From NCBI GenBank assembly GCA_910576385.1, contig CAJTIR010000023.1, positions 1-59,663 on the forward strand: a stretch of 59,663 bases of DNA, given 5' to 3'. The position numbers were made by a program, and so were the translations under genes. This document shows positions 37,146 to 46,391 of the stretch, in pieces. This DNA is from Lachnospiraceae bacterium (lineage in GTDB: Bacteria > Bacillota > Clostridia > Lachnospirales > Lachnospiraceae). Below the pieces are notes generated by a model. It made no database searches, was not told the DNA's origin, and saw only the letters and a list, made by a program, of their open reading frames with translations. Each line of letters begins with the position of its first letter. The first letter of the stretch is position 1.

Positions 37146-38674
37146 CTCCTTTTCTCCATGCCGCATAAATTCTTAAGATTCTCTTCAATCACACGCTCCT
37201 GCGGATAAAGCTCTTGTGCCACTGCCAGAATCTTTATTGCTGTCTCAGTTTCTCCGGCCGCACAATGATAACAGGCTTTCGTAAATAGGACATCACAATC
37301 CCAATCCATCTCTTTGTTAAAAGTCTGCAGTAATTCCTGAACTTTGCTGTAACAATTCTCACTGATATATTGATTTAACTTCTTTTTCTTCTCCTCTTCC
37401 CTCCCCTCGGCAATTGTACACTGCTGAATGAAAATTTCGGCCTCTTTCCATGACGCGCAGGGTTTGCCGGTCAGGTAACTGACACAAGCTTTCAGCAATT
37501 CATCCTCATAACGAATCTCATTGCGTGCGGAAACAGACGCAGCGACATAGCACATAATATCATAAAGATCCGCGCTGTTTTCTGCCAGCATTTTCCGCGC
37601 CAAATAACGTCTGCTATAATGATAGGGATAAAATAAGAATCTTTCTTCCTTCTCTTTACAACGCTGCCAAATTTCGTTCAATATAGCAAACAATTTCTCA
37701 TCCCACTGCCGCTGAAATTCACCTGTAAAATTCACAATATAATCTCTGTAAATCTGATCTAAAAAAAGTTCCTCAATCATTCCCGCCTTCTTTGCCATAG
37801 AAATTCCCTGTATATAGTAGATTACACTTATATCAGAAAATATTCCTCCCAAATGATACAAGCATAACTGCTCTAAATTTTCAGGAGACATTTGGTCCCA
37901 TTTCTGAAGCAGCCGGAATCCCTCATAAAATATTACATCATAACTTTGATAACGCTTTTGATAATAATTGTTCCAGGTTATGGAATTCCTGCGAACCCGA
38001 TAATAGTACAAGGGACGTTCCACACATACACAGCTCTCTGCCAACTGCAGCAAACGAAGCATTGTATAAGTATCTCCTCCAAAAGTAAGCTGGCAAGGAC
38101 GCTTAAAAAAATAATCGAGATTATCCAGATACAAGTTCCTTGCAATCAATTTTCCCCACACTGGCCGAAACGCATCATAAAAGTCATTAATATCCTTCCC
38201 CATCTGTGTGATATCCTTATCACAGAAAGCTTTGGGAAGAATTTTCTGTGCAATATCCTTTATATTATTATTTCTAAATTGAATAGAACCAGCCGCTGCA
38301 ATATCCGCATTCTGTTCCAGGGCAGCTTGATAGAGAATCTTTAGGAAATCCTGATGCAACATATCATCACTATCCAGATCAGTAATATATCTCCCTCTGG
38401 TCTTTTGCAATAAATCAACATACGAATAATACTCTTTACAGGAATCAATTTTATTATAATTTTTCTTATTTACAAACAGCCGTATCCTGGCATCCCGCTG
38501 GGCATAATCATTTAATAGCTCTCCGGTCCGATCTGTGGAGCCATTATCCAGTACAATCCATTCAAAATTTGAAAAGCTTTGTCCTAATACACTGTCTGCA
38601 CATTCCTGTATATAACTTTCCACATTATAAGCCCTTGTCACAATAGAAATTTCTGGCTTTTGGCCTGCGGTCAT
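37142..38674 (-). CDS. Family 2 glycosyltransferase with C-terminal helical domain
   Basis: Residues 8-230 are a GT-A family 2 domain: EISIVTRAYNVESYIQECAD, then I-V-L-D-N-G-S-T-D-R-T-G and the DXD-type T-D-L-D-S-D-D. The remaining about 270 residues are helical and end in a TPR-like stretch (ACYHCAAGETETAIKILAVA). It lacks membrane spans, so it acts in the cytoplasm on a nucleotide sugar and an unknown acceptor. Start ATG overlaps the previous gene's stop by 4 bases. Last gene of the nine-gene operon. Confidence 0.88.
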   Translation of the reverse strand: MTAGQKPEISIVTRAYNVESYIQECADSVLGQSFSNFEWIVLDNGSTDRTGELLNDYAQRDARIRLFVNKKNYNKIDSCKEYYSYVDLLQKTRGRYITDLDSDDMLHQDFLKILYQAALEQNADIAAAGSIQFRNNNIKDIAQKILPKAFCDKDITQMGKDINDFYDAFRPVWGKLIARNLYLDNLDYFFKRPCQLTFGGDTYTMLRLLQLAESCVCVERPLYYYRVRRNSITWNNYYQKRYQSYDVIFYEGFRLLQKWDQMSPENLEQLCLYHLGGIFSDISVIYYIQGISMAKKAGMIEELFLDQIYRDYIVNFTGEFQRQWDEKLFAILNEIWQRCKEKEERFLFYPYHYSRRYLARKMLAENSADLYDIMCYVAASVSARNEIRYEDELLKACVSYLTGKPCASWKEAEIFIQQCTIAEGREEEKKKKLNQYISENCYSKVQELLQTFNKEMDWDCDVLFTKACYHCAAGETETAIKILAVAQELYPQERVIEENLKNLCGMEKRS

Positions 38675-39627
38675 CTCTCACTTACCTCCTTTTTGATATA
38701 TGCCTGCATCCATTGTTTTTCAAACTCCTGAATATATTTGGAATAAAAAAACAGATCATAATTTTCTGTCAATTCCGCCTTAATTTCTGCTAACACGGTA
38801 TTACAGTTTTCTAGATGATTACTTTCTATTTTATTACACATAGAAATCATATAAGACCACTCACTGTATTTTGCATATGTTCGGATTGCCGGCAGCCTTT
38901 CCCCAAGCCATTCTGAACGCTCCCGAAAGGCATCCAGATACTCTCTAAGCTGTACTTCATTCAACAGCAGATCATTGGTAGTAAAAGCAGAATGATTGTT
39001 CAGATGCCGCACAAAACAATATTTTGGCTCGCCCCCTGCCACTATCCGCTTTGCAATAGCAAAATGCTTATATACCACCGTGATATCATCATATTTGCCA
39101 TCCTCCCGAAATGGAATTTGTGCAAACAATTCCTTTTTCAGCAGCTTGGATGGATAAGCTGCATTGTATTTTTTTCTTTTCAACAGCTCCACAACACTTT
39201 CTTGTCCATCCATCACCATTATTCCATCAAAACAGCAATTATTCTGCAATTCCCCCTGTACTTCCTTATGAGAACTGCACAGCGCAATATCTGCCTGGTA
39301 TTCCTCTGCCAAACCCACCAAATATTCCAGCATATCCCCATACATCCAGTCATCGTCATCCAAAAAGGTGATATATTCGCCAGATGCTTTGGAGAGACCA
39401 TAATTTCTGCCAGCCCCAATACATCTCTTGCTAATCTGATACAATTGAATACGCGAATCTTTTTGTGCATATGATTCAGCTACCTCTTTGCTGTGATCCT
39501 CAGAACCATTGTCAACAATAATAAATTCAAAATTTTGATATGACTGCGCTAAAACAGATTCAATGGCGCGCCCCAGCAGTTTTTCACGGTTAAAAGTCAA
39601 CATAATTACACTTACTTTCACACTCAT
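38671..39627 (-). CDS. Family 2 glycosyltransferase
   Basis: 318 residues with the GT2 fold: VSVIMLTFNREKLLGRAIES, F-I-I-V-D-N-G-S-E-D-H-S and the F-L-D-D-D-D-W motif for the metal-nucleotide site. No membrane spans. It overlaps both neighbours by 4 bases (adenylating enzyme upstream, second transferase downstream), so translation is coupled. Probably adds a sugar to the same acceptor as its neighbour. Confidence 0.9.
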   Translation of the reverse strand: MSVKVSVIMLTFNREKLLGRAIESVLAQSYQNFEFIIVDNGSEDHSKEVAESYAQKDSRIQLYQISKRCIGAGRNYGLSKASGEYITFLDDDDWMYGDMLEYLVGLAEEYQADIALCSSHKEVQGELQNNCCFDGIMVMDGQESVVELLKRKKYNAAYPSKLLKKELFAQIPFREDGKYDDITVVYKHFAIAKRIVAGGEPKYCFVRHLNNHSAFTTNDLLLNEVQLREYLDAFRERSEWLGERLPAIRTYAKYSEWSYMISMCNKIESNHLENCNTVLAEIKAELTENYDLFFYSKYIQEFEKQWMQAYIKKEVSER

Positions 39628-41162
39628 TTGTTATTCTCCATTTCCCCATTCAACTGCTCTCTTAGCTGCAGCCGGTCAATTTTTCCATTTGCATTTAATA
39701 CAAGCGCTTCCTGCCTAATAATTCTGCCTGGCAGCATATAGCGCGGAATCCGCTCTTTCAAAAACTGAAAAATCTCTTTCTCAGTCTGTTCTTTTTCAAC
39801 TGCACAGAATAATACAATCTGATCCTCCTCTTCCTGATAGACAGCACAACATTGTCTCATCTGCGGCATCCCATAAGCTGCTGTTTCAATTTCCCCCAGC
39901 TCAATCCGATATCCTAAATGTTTGATCTGAAAATCTCTGCGCCCCACATACTCCAATTCTCCATAGTGATTGTATTTTACAAGATCTCCAGTCCGATATA
40001 TTTTCTCCTCACAGACATGATTAATAGGATTTCTAATAAATGCCTCCGCTGTCTTGTCTTGATCATTATAATAACCATTTGCCAGACAGCTTCCGCGAAT
40101 ACAAAGCTCTCCTGTCTGCTCCCCCAATACAGGTTTGTTATTTTGATCTAACACTATAATGCCTGTATTTTCACAAGGTTTTCCAATTGGCAGCGGTTCA
40201 CTGTCCGCAAATTCCCGCTCCACTTCATAATAAGTACATGCATAGGCCGCCTCTGTCGGACCATATAGATTTACAAATTTGGTATCTGGATAATAACGCC
40301 TCCACTGATTTAAGTGCTTGTTTGGCATCACCTCGCCGCAAAACATTACCAGCCGCAAATATAGCATGCGTTTCTGTGCAAAATAATCCTTATTTGTAAA
40401 CATCATCAAGGCGGAAGGCACCCAAATTAAGGTATTGATTTCTTTTTGATTGAGATAATCCAGCAATTTATTGGGAAAGAGAAATAATTTCTCTGGGATA
40501 ATATGCAAAGTGGCTCCAGAACAAAGTGGTGTATAGAGATCCGGCATCGAAGCATCAAAATAAAACGGCGCCTGATTTCCTAAAATCGTAGTCTCATCAA
40601 ACGGGAGTCTATGACACTGCCATTCGATATAATCAATCACCGCTCTATGACTGACTACAACCCCCTTGGGAATCCCTGTAGAACCAGAGGTAAACAACAC
40701 ATATGCGGGATCGCTGTCTATCACGCAGCGCCTCCACTGCTCCATCTCGCTATCCGAACTATCATTGCATACTTCTTGATCGAGCCACACCACCCGCCCC
40801 GAAAAACCCACTTCCTGCAACAATGATTCCAATTCATGGCTGACAATGGCAACCTGTGCTTCCAACAATGTTACAATCAGTTTCAGACGTTCTTTGGGCA
40901 TCTTGATATCCAACGGCACATAATAATTTCCACTATATAAGATCCCCAGAAACGCCGTATATTCCCAAATACTTTTTGGACATAATACAAGAATAGGCTG
41001 GTTGCAGTTTTCCTTGGAAATCGCGCGAATCTGTTTGGCAATCTGACCTGCCCCGCAATAGAGCTGCCAAAAACTTAAGCAAATCTCCCCCTCCGCTACC
41101 GCTATCTTATCCTTTCGCACTTGCACTTGTCTGTCCAGATACTGTGTCACATTTATTATCAT
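39624..41162 (-). CDS. DltA-like / NRPS-type adenylating enzyme
   Basis: ATG 41162 lies behind AAAGGAGGAGG, giving 512 residues, the size of DltA. AMP-binding motifs are in order: LFTSGSTGIPKGVVVSH (A3), FYFDASMPDL (A4), NLYGPTEAAYACTYYEV (A5), YRTGDLVKYNHYGELEYVGR (A7), Q-I-K-H-L-G-Y-R-I-E-L-G-E-I-E (A8), and N-G-K-I-D-R (A10). It should activate an amino or hydroxy acid as the adenylate and load the carrier protein encoded just upstream. A4/A5 residues resemble D-alanine-type enzymes but the substrate cannot be fixed. No DltB acyltransferase is present nearby. Confidence 0.88.
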   Translation of the reverse strand: MIINVTQYLDRQVQVRKDKIAVAEGEICLSFWQLYCGAGQIAKQIRAISKENCNQPILVLCPKSIWEYTAFLGILYSGNYYVPLDIKMPKERLKLIVTLLEAQVAIVSHELESLLQEVGFSGRVVWLDQEVCNDSSDSEMEQWRRCVIDSDPAYVLFTSGSTGIPKGVVVSHRAVIDYIEWQCHRLPFDETTILGNQAPFYFDASMPDLYTPLCSGATLHIIPEKLFLFPNKLLDYLNQKEINTLIWVPSALMMFTNKDYFAQKRMLYLRLVMFCGEVMPNKHLNQWRRYYPDTKFVNLYGPTEAAYACTYYEVEREFADSEPLPIGKPCENTGIIVLDQNNKPVLGEQTGELCIRGSCLANGYYNDQDKTAEAFIRNPINHVCEEKIYRTGDLVKYNHYGELEYVGRRDFQIKHLGYRIELGEIETAAYGMPQMRQCCAVYQEEEDQIVLFCAVEKEQTEKEIFQFLKERIPRYMLPGRIIRQEALVLNANGKIDRLQLREQLNGEMENNK

Positions 41163-41190
41163 AACCTCCTCCTTTGCCGCTTTAAAAGAC

Positions 41191-41421
41191 TTACTGTAAG
41201 AGATGTCGTTTGACCAATGCCACAATGTTGTCCAGATTTTCAAAATCATCTGCCTGTAAATCATCCAGCGAAATTTCTATCTGATATTCCTTCTCCAATT
41301 CTGTAATCAACAGTAATAACCCCATCGAATCAAGAATCTCTTCTTCTATCAGTTCGCTTGTTCTGTCGATATCCACATAGGGATTGATATCCCTTAATAT
41401 TGTCAATATTTTTTCTTCCAT
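41191..41421 (-). CDS. Acyl/peptidyl carrier protein
   Basis: 76 residues from ATG 41421 (GGGAGGA upstream). The phosphopantetheine site is the serine in E-I-L-D-S-M-G-L-L-L-L, in a four-helix carrier fold (ELEKEYQIEISLDDLQADDF). It sits between the adenylating enzyme and the first Rossmann/SGNH-like gene, whose stop is 2 bases before its start. It is the expected partner that carries the activated acid as a thioester. Confidence 0.88.
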   Translation of the reverse strand: MEEKILTILRDINPYVDIDRTSELIEEEILDSMGLLLLITELEKEYQIEISLDDLQADDFENLDNIVALVKRHLLQ

Positions 41422-41422
41422 A

Positions 41423-42637
41423 TTATAGTTCCTCCCAAGCTGCCTGATATAGCAGGTGCGCCAATTTTTCTCTTCCCTGTTCGTTTGCTGTCTCATCCGC
41501 CGTCTTGGGCATGGCAAACATTTCTGGTTCCAGGCAAAAACTTAAATCCAAAAATCTATGGTTATATCTTTCTGCCACAGATCGTATTTTATTAATATTA
41601 TTTACATATTGTTCCATAAACCGTTCTCCCAGAAGTTTTCTGGCAAGCAGGTAATTTACTGGCGGTACAAAAACTACGGTCTTTATAGTTTCATCCTTGG
41701 CAAGCTCTAAGATCTTTTCTAGATATATCATTCCCTCTGTATGTATATCCAAATCATACATATAATTCAGTCGGAAATAATTTCTTGCCTTGACATCCTC
41801 TCTTCCTGTACCCGAAGATTTGCGCGTAAAAAATTCTGCCTGGTGATTGCTGCTTCGTTCCTCTGTAATCAAAAGATATTCCTCAAACTCCGCATTTTTG
41901 TGATCAATCGATTGATAGAGTTCCCGCAATAATCCTGCATGCTGCGACCGCGGTAACAAATGTTGTTTTCCGGTCAAAGTATCAAGATTGACCATCAACA
42001 TCAGTACATCCGGCCTCATCCCCTCTGAAATCTGGGCTTTGCACACATGATAATGGGAGCGCAATCCCATGCCATGCATGGCTAGGACTTTAATCTGTGC
42101 TGTACCGCTTTTTTTACGAAGCATCTCCGCCAGATTCTCCATATTTTTATCCCTGATGGAAATCTTAGAAAACTCACAGTCCCCCTGGAACAAAATACGC
42201 TTACCCAAGCCATAATGTCTTTGAAACTCCTGGATATATTTATCATATAATCCTGATTGTATCGTATAAAAATCCCGTTCTTTTTGATAGCCTTGTTGTT
42301 TCAACTGTTTTTCAATCTCCCGGCTATCCTCCGCAGATACCAGAATACGTACATTCCCCTGCGTCATTCTCTGCGCCAGCTCTTCTGGTGAGACAATTAG
42401 AAATTCATTGATTTTTCCACCCCATTTTTGCGCATTGCTGTCCACAAAAAAGAGATTCTGAAAATTTCTCTTTTGGAAAAACAGCGAAAACTCTGTTCCG
42501 CGTATCCCCGCCCCCCAGATGGCAATCCGATTTTTATCAAGCACCCCTTGATGTTCTTCCATCCATCTGCAAAATGCGTCATAATCCTCTCGGTTACTCG
42601 ACGTCACCGGCCAGGCAAAATTTACTGTCTCTTTCAA
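41423..42637 (-). CDS. Rossmann plus SGNH-like protein, paralog 1
   Basis: 404 residues, one of three paralogs in a row. Residues 36-110 look like a Rossmann-type unit: I-A-I-W-G-A-G-I-R-G and F-F-V-D-S-N-A-Q-K-W-G. From about residue 148 an SGNH/DltD-like part starts with R-I-L-F-Q-G-D-C, where the usual GDS nucleophile is GDC, then L-A-M-H-G-M-G-L and a conserved P-x-S-Q-H-A segment. The C-terminal D-x-x-H of active hydrolases is not seen (TADETANEQG instead). It may transfer the carrier-bound acyl group or bind the acceptor. Family name not known to me. Confidence 0.6.
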   Translation of the reverse strand: MKETVNFAWPVTSSNREDYDAFCRWMEEHQGVLDKNRIAIWGAGIRGTEFSLFFQKRNFQNLFFVDSNAQKWGGKINEFLIVSPEELAQRMTQGNVRILVSAEDSREIEKQLKQQGYQKERDFYTIQSGLYDKYIQEFQRHYGLGKRILFQGDCEFSKISIRDKNMENLAEMLRKKSGTAQIKVLAMHGMGLRSHYHVCKAQISEGMRPDVLMLMVNLDTLTGKQHLLPRSQHAGLLRELYQSIDHKNAEFEEYLLITEERSSNHQAEFFTRKSSGTGREDVKARNYFRLNYMYDLDIHTEGMIYLEKILELAKDETIKTVVFVPPVNYLLARKLLGERFMEQYVNNINKIRSVAERYNHRFLDLSFCLEPEMFAMPKTADETANEQGREKLAHLLYQAAWEEL

Positions 42638-43839
42638 CTGTTCCTCTCTCCCATTCCCATCTGTTCTAACAACTCCTGTATGATAATTTTCATCCCCGCC
42701 CCATAAACCGCGTCATTTATGGTCACTTCTGAGCAAAAATATTCACTGGCCAACAGCCTTCCCAAATCGTAAAAATCCGCCTTGTAATTTAAGAATAATT
42801 GTCTTAGTTTTTGGCAATTGCTGGAGAATATCTGTTCAAACAAATCTCCATAATACTGTTTGGCCAATGGAACATTGACCGGCGCTAAAATCGCTTTTAC
42901 TAAAATCCTATGCTCCAAGGCAAATTCTAACAATTTTTGTAAAAATCTGCCTTCCTCCCAGTCAGGATCCCACTGATACATCATTTCCTGTTTCAGATAT
43001 AACTTTTGATCATATATGCGTTCCTCTTCACTGTCAACAGAAGTCCTCTGCGGCGAATACGCAAGCTCAATTTGATAATTCTGGGCTCTCTGTACTGCCT
43101 GTTGGATATAGGAAGTAAAATGGGGACTGACAATATTTCCCTGCCGCTGTATCATTTTCCATACGTCCGCATGTTGGGTTCTCGAGAGAAGATGGTGATG
43201 TTCTGTAAAAGTCTCAAAATTTAGAAACAGCCACACTTCCTCTGGAAGCTGTCCAAGTTCAGACTGAAGTCTTAAGATGTGATAAAATCCCTCCATCCCC
43301 ATACAATTTAAAGAGAGAATTTTTGTCTGTTCTCTGCCAAATGTCCGCCACAGTACTTCCTTAAAACTTTGCGGTTCCTTGTCGTCTATCACCGTCTCAT
43401 TGAGAAATGTTTCCCCCAAAATCAGTCTCTTATTTTTGTATTTGCGAAAAAATTCCGCTACAAATTTTTCATTGATACCTGGCTGTAAAATCGAAAAATC
43501 GCCGCCTTCCTCTAAGCCCCACCCTTGCAATTGGTCTCTGATTTCCGCCCCATATTCGATGGGCACCACCACAAAAATTCCGGTTCCCTCCACTTGCGCC
43601 TGTTTGGGAGATACAATCAGATGTCCGTTGATCTGATCCCCCCATTTCCTGGGGTCGTTATCAATATAGGCAAACTGATTCCGGCCAGACTTTTCCAGCA
43701 ATATGCCAAACAGGGTTCCCCTTACGCTGGCTCCCCAGATAAAAATCTTTCTTGTGGCTAACAATTGCCCATGTTCTAAGATAAATGATTCAAAAGAGGC
43801 TACTAATTCCTTTTCCGCTGTTTTTAACCGCCAACCCAT
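42634..43839 (-). CDS. Rossmann plus SGNH-like protein, paralog 2
   Basis: 401 residues with the same plan: F-I-W-G-A-S-V-R-G and Y-I-D-N-D-P-R-K-W-G in the N-terminal unit, then R-L-I-L-G-E-T-F, where the catalytic-type position is threonine, and L-L-S-R-T-Q-H-A-D. It overlaps paralog 1 by 4 bases and is clearly the most diverged at the nucleophile position, suggesting a structural or acceptor-binding role. Arisen by tandem duplication. Confidence 0.6.
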   Translation of the reverse strand: MGWRLKTAEKELVASFESFILEHGQLLATRKIFIWGASVRGTLFGILLEKSGRNQFAYIDNDPRKWGDQINGHLIVSPKQAQVEGTGIFVVVPIEYGAEIRDQLQGWGLEEGGDFSILQPGINEKFVAEFFRKYKNKRLILGETFLNETVIDDKEPQSFKEVLWRTFGREQTKILSLNCMGMEGFYHILRLQSELGQLPEEVWLFLNFETFTEHHHLLSRTQHADVWKMIQRQGNIVSPHFTSYIQQAVQRAQNYQIELAYSPQRTSVDSEEERIYDQKLYLKQEMMYQWDPDWEEGRFLQKLLEFALEHRILVKAILAPVNVPLAKQYYGDLFEQIFSSNCQKLRQLFLNYKADFYDLGRLLASEYFCSEVTINDAVYGAGMKIIIQELLEQMGMGERNS

Positions 43840-43851
43840 GTTTTTTCTCCT

Positions 43852-45051
43852 CTACTCTGTCAAGTTTGCTATGATCTGCGCAGCCAATTTCTTACGGCCG
43901 GCCTCCCGTATGCCCTCGTTAGTGGAACGCAGGCTAATAAAATCGTCACTTCCGAGCAGATAACTCAAATCCACCATCTGACCGCCGCCTTCTGTGATCA
44001 GGCGTGTCAATATGCCACGGATCGCATTATATTTCTGATAAAAAACATCGCCAAAGTAATGTTCTCCCATCTCATAATTTATGGGCATGAATAGAAAGAA
44101 ATTTTCAATCTGCCGTTCTTCGCAGACCTTCAATATCTTTTTTAAGTACCAAATACTCTCAGTATCTTCCTTGAGATCATATAAATAATTAAGCCTCATA
44201 TGCAGCCGGCGTCCCTGTTCAATTTTCATCTGTGACATACCGCTGTCTCTGTTTGGCGCTGTTTGCTGAAAAATCTTCTTCTCCTGCGCCCGTTTTTTGA
44301 TTTCCTCGCCAAACGCCTGTGATTCTTCAGCAAAAATTTCCGACCTCTGCAACAGTTCTGACATCATTGACAAATGCTGATTTTGGGAGAGTAAATGATA
44401 TTTCTCTGCGAAAATATCCAGTCCCAGCAATATGGCTACCTTGCGTAAGCCTGGCATTTTTTCCAGGCTCAACAAAAACAAATGATAGTAGGCACGCATA
44501 TAAAGACCGTTTAAAGCCAATATTTTTACGCTGTCTTTCTGGTAAAGCAAATCTGCAAGCGATTTTTTTTCATCATCAGCCACAGAGACGGCCGACACTG
44601 TACAATCTCCCAAAATTAAAGTTTCTGCAGCGCAATCGTTGTAAAAATCATTGAGTAATTTACGCTCAGAACAATTGGTCAGATTAACATAATGCTCTCC
44701 TGGCCGATAGCCCATTTCCTCTATCTGAATGCAACATTGCTGATAATTCTCGATTGCCAAAAAAATATAATACTGTTCCATCTTTCCAGCAATCTCCTCT
44801 GGAGACAGGATCCGGCAACCGGCAATTTTTTGGCTCCATTTGGCAGAATTATTATCACAAAATACAATATTGTCCACCTTTAACTCCCGGAATGTATAAT
44901 AGCACTGCATTCCCAAAATGCCGGCTCCAAAGATCACAAGCTGTTTGTCTTTTCTCTGTGCTTCTGTCATCATAATTGCATGACAAAAGTTATCATAATT
45001 TTCTTTCGCTACACACTCAATAAGCCTATCTTCCTCTTGTTTTGCTGTCAT
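43852..45051 (-). CDS. Rossmann plus SGNH-like protein, paralog 3
   Basis: 399 residues: L-V-I-F-G-A-G-I-L-G and F-C-D-N-N-S-A-K-W-S, then T-L-I-L-G-D-C-T with cysteine at the nucleophile position, and H-L-L-S-Q-N-Q-H-L-S. The C-terminal block RSTNEGIREAGRKKLAAQ has the shape of the last SGNH block but with N-E-G-I in place of D-x-x-H. It is the first of the three genes to be transcribed, 50 bases after the radical SAM gene. Confidence 0.6.
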   Translation of the reverse strand: MTAKQEEDRLIECVAKENYDNFCHAIMMTEAQRKDKQLVIFGAGILGMQCYYTFRELKVDNIVFCDNNSAKWSQKIAGCRILSPEEIAGKMEQYYIFLAIENYQQCCIQIEEMGYRPGEHYVNLTNCSERKLLNDFYNDCAAETLILGDCTVSAVSVADDEKKSLADLLYQKDSVKILALNGLYMRAYYHLFLLSLEKMPGLRKVAILLGLDIFAEKYHLLSQNQHLSMMSELLQRSEIFAEESQAFGEEIKKRAQEKKIFQQTAPNRDSGMSQMKIEQGRRLHMRLNYLYDLKEDTESIWYLKKILKVCEERQIENFFLFMPINYEMGEHYFGDVFYQKYNAIRGILTRLITEGGGQMVDLSYLLGSDDFISLRSTNEGIREAGRKKLAAQIIANLTE

Positions 45052-45100
45052 TTTTACACCTTTATATTGTTATAATATCTATTTTTGTTGTTTTACATGC

Positions 45101-46138
45101 TTACAAATGCCATTGTTTTTCCATTTTCTCTAAGATGGTTTCCTCAAAACCATCTGTCATATCATCTTTTGTCATAATTGTATTCTGAGGAATATAGCAA
45201 GTTCTACATATAGGATGACTGCCGCGGCTCTCTTCAAGCTGAGCCTTTAAAAATTGTCTGCGTCTGGCGCTCTCCCAGCATTCTCTAAGGCTTACTTGAT
45301 GGACGTTGCCCAATACAAACGGCGGCTCAATATTGGTACAAGGAAAAATCGTGCCGTCCGCCAAGACATTGATGGTATAAAACATCAATGGACAGGTGCG
45401 CTGCCATCCATGTTCTCTGCCAAACTTGTTATTTGTCTTAGTTTTGCTGTGAACTGCTGATTCCCCTTGCTCTCCCCACAAGGGAACCACGGTTTCCACA
45501 TAGACCCGATCTGCCACAGGTGCAAATTTTTCATAAAAGAGCTGCTCTTCTCCCTCCTCAAGTGCAGCGTCTACGACTTTGACACAGATCAGAGTATCTT
45601 TTTTGATTTGATACAAATATTGCAGATTAGCATAAAATTCTTCATAATCAAGCGTCACTCCGCATACTTGCCGATACTTTCTAGCATTTAGCCCTTGCAG
45701 TGATATAATCATCCGATCTAACTTACTATCCACAATTTTCCTGCATAATTCCCGATTCAAAAGAGAACCGTTCGTATGAATTTCCACAGACTCGGCCACG
45801 TTTCGTTCTTTCGCAAAGGCCGCGAATTCTGCAAATTTAGGATGCGCCAACGGTTCTCCCTGATGCGACAGAGAAAAACGTTTGATTCTTCCCTCAAATT
45901 CCATTGCCTGATTTACAACCTGACGAAAGGTTTCTTCTGACATCAATTTATTCTTTCCATAATATTTATGCTTTTGTCCCATCCCGCGAAAACAATAACT
46001 ACATCTAAAATTACAGACATCACTGATATCCGCCATAATTGTAAATGGCGTCTCAAGAGGCAGGGATTCTCCCAGGCAGACACGTTTCGTACAAAAAGAA
46101 GGTTTTATTTTTTGATCCTGCATATTGCTATCTCCCAT
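45101..46138 (-). CDS. Radical SAM/SPASM domain protein
   Basis: 345 residues. The iron-sulfur motif is C-N-F-R-C-S-Y-C (C-x3-C-x2-C) near residue 42, followed by SLSHQGEPLAHPKF for SAM binding. The C-terminal SPASM-type domain has C-P-L-M-F-Y-T-I-N-V-L-A-D-G-T-I-F-P-C-T-N and a late C-R-T-C-Y pair for auxiliary clusters. Such enzymes modify peptides or alcohols on small substrates. First gene of the surface-modification operon, directly behind the Spo0A-like boxes. Its substrate could be a protein side chain or the group later loaded on the carrier. Confidence 0.9.
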   Translation of the reverse strand: MGDSNMQDQKIKPSFCTKRVCLGESLPLETPFTIMADISDVCNFRCSYCFRGMGQKHKYYGKNKLMSEETFRQVVNQAMEFEGRIKRFSLSHQGEPLAHPKFAEFAAFAKERNVAESVEIHTNGSLLNRELCRKIVDSKLDRMIISLQGLNARKYRQVCGVTLDYEEFYANLQYLYQIKKDTLICVKVVDAALEEGEEQLFYEKFAPVADRVYVETVVPLWGEQGESAVHSKTKTNNKFGREHGWQRTCPLMFYTINVLADGTIFPCTNIEPPFVLGNVHQVSLRECWESARRRQFLKAQLEESRGSHPICRTCYIPQNTIMTKDDMTDGFEETILEKMEKQWHL

Positions 46139-46173
46139 ACATTCAAATATAATTCTATGTAAAATTATACTTT

Positions 46174-46240
46174 TCCATTAAATAAACTATATTATATTTT
46201 TCGACAAATTGCAAATTTAAAATGGTATATTATACTTTTC
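46174..46240 (-). promoter_or_regulatory. Promoter region with two Spo0A-like boxes and three GAAAA-TATAAT units
   Basis: On the minus strand TTGTCGAAAAGTATAATATA (near 46225-46244) and TTTGTCGAAAAATATAATAT (near 46188-46207) each contain TGTCGAA, the core of the Spo0A box, fused to a TATAAT element; a third GAAAAGTATAAT lies at 46174-46185. The rest of the 253-base divergent spacer is AT-rich. Both the radical SAM operon and the FliD-like gene could be controlled from here. Confidence 0.5.
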
Positions 46241-46391
46241 GACAATAATACAATACCCAATAAAAATTTTATCTATAATTTTATATATTAATATTAAGAA
46301 AGTACCACAACCGTCCGATATTCTTGTCAAACACATGGAGTGTAATACCCCCGTGCACTGCACGATTTCAAGGATGAAAGGAGGGGATTTC

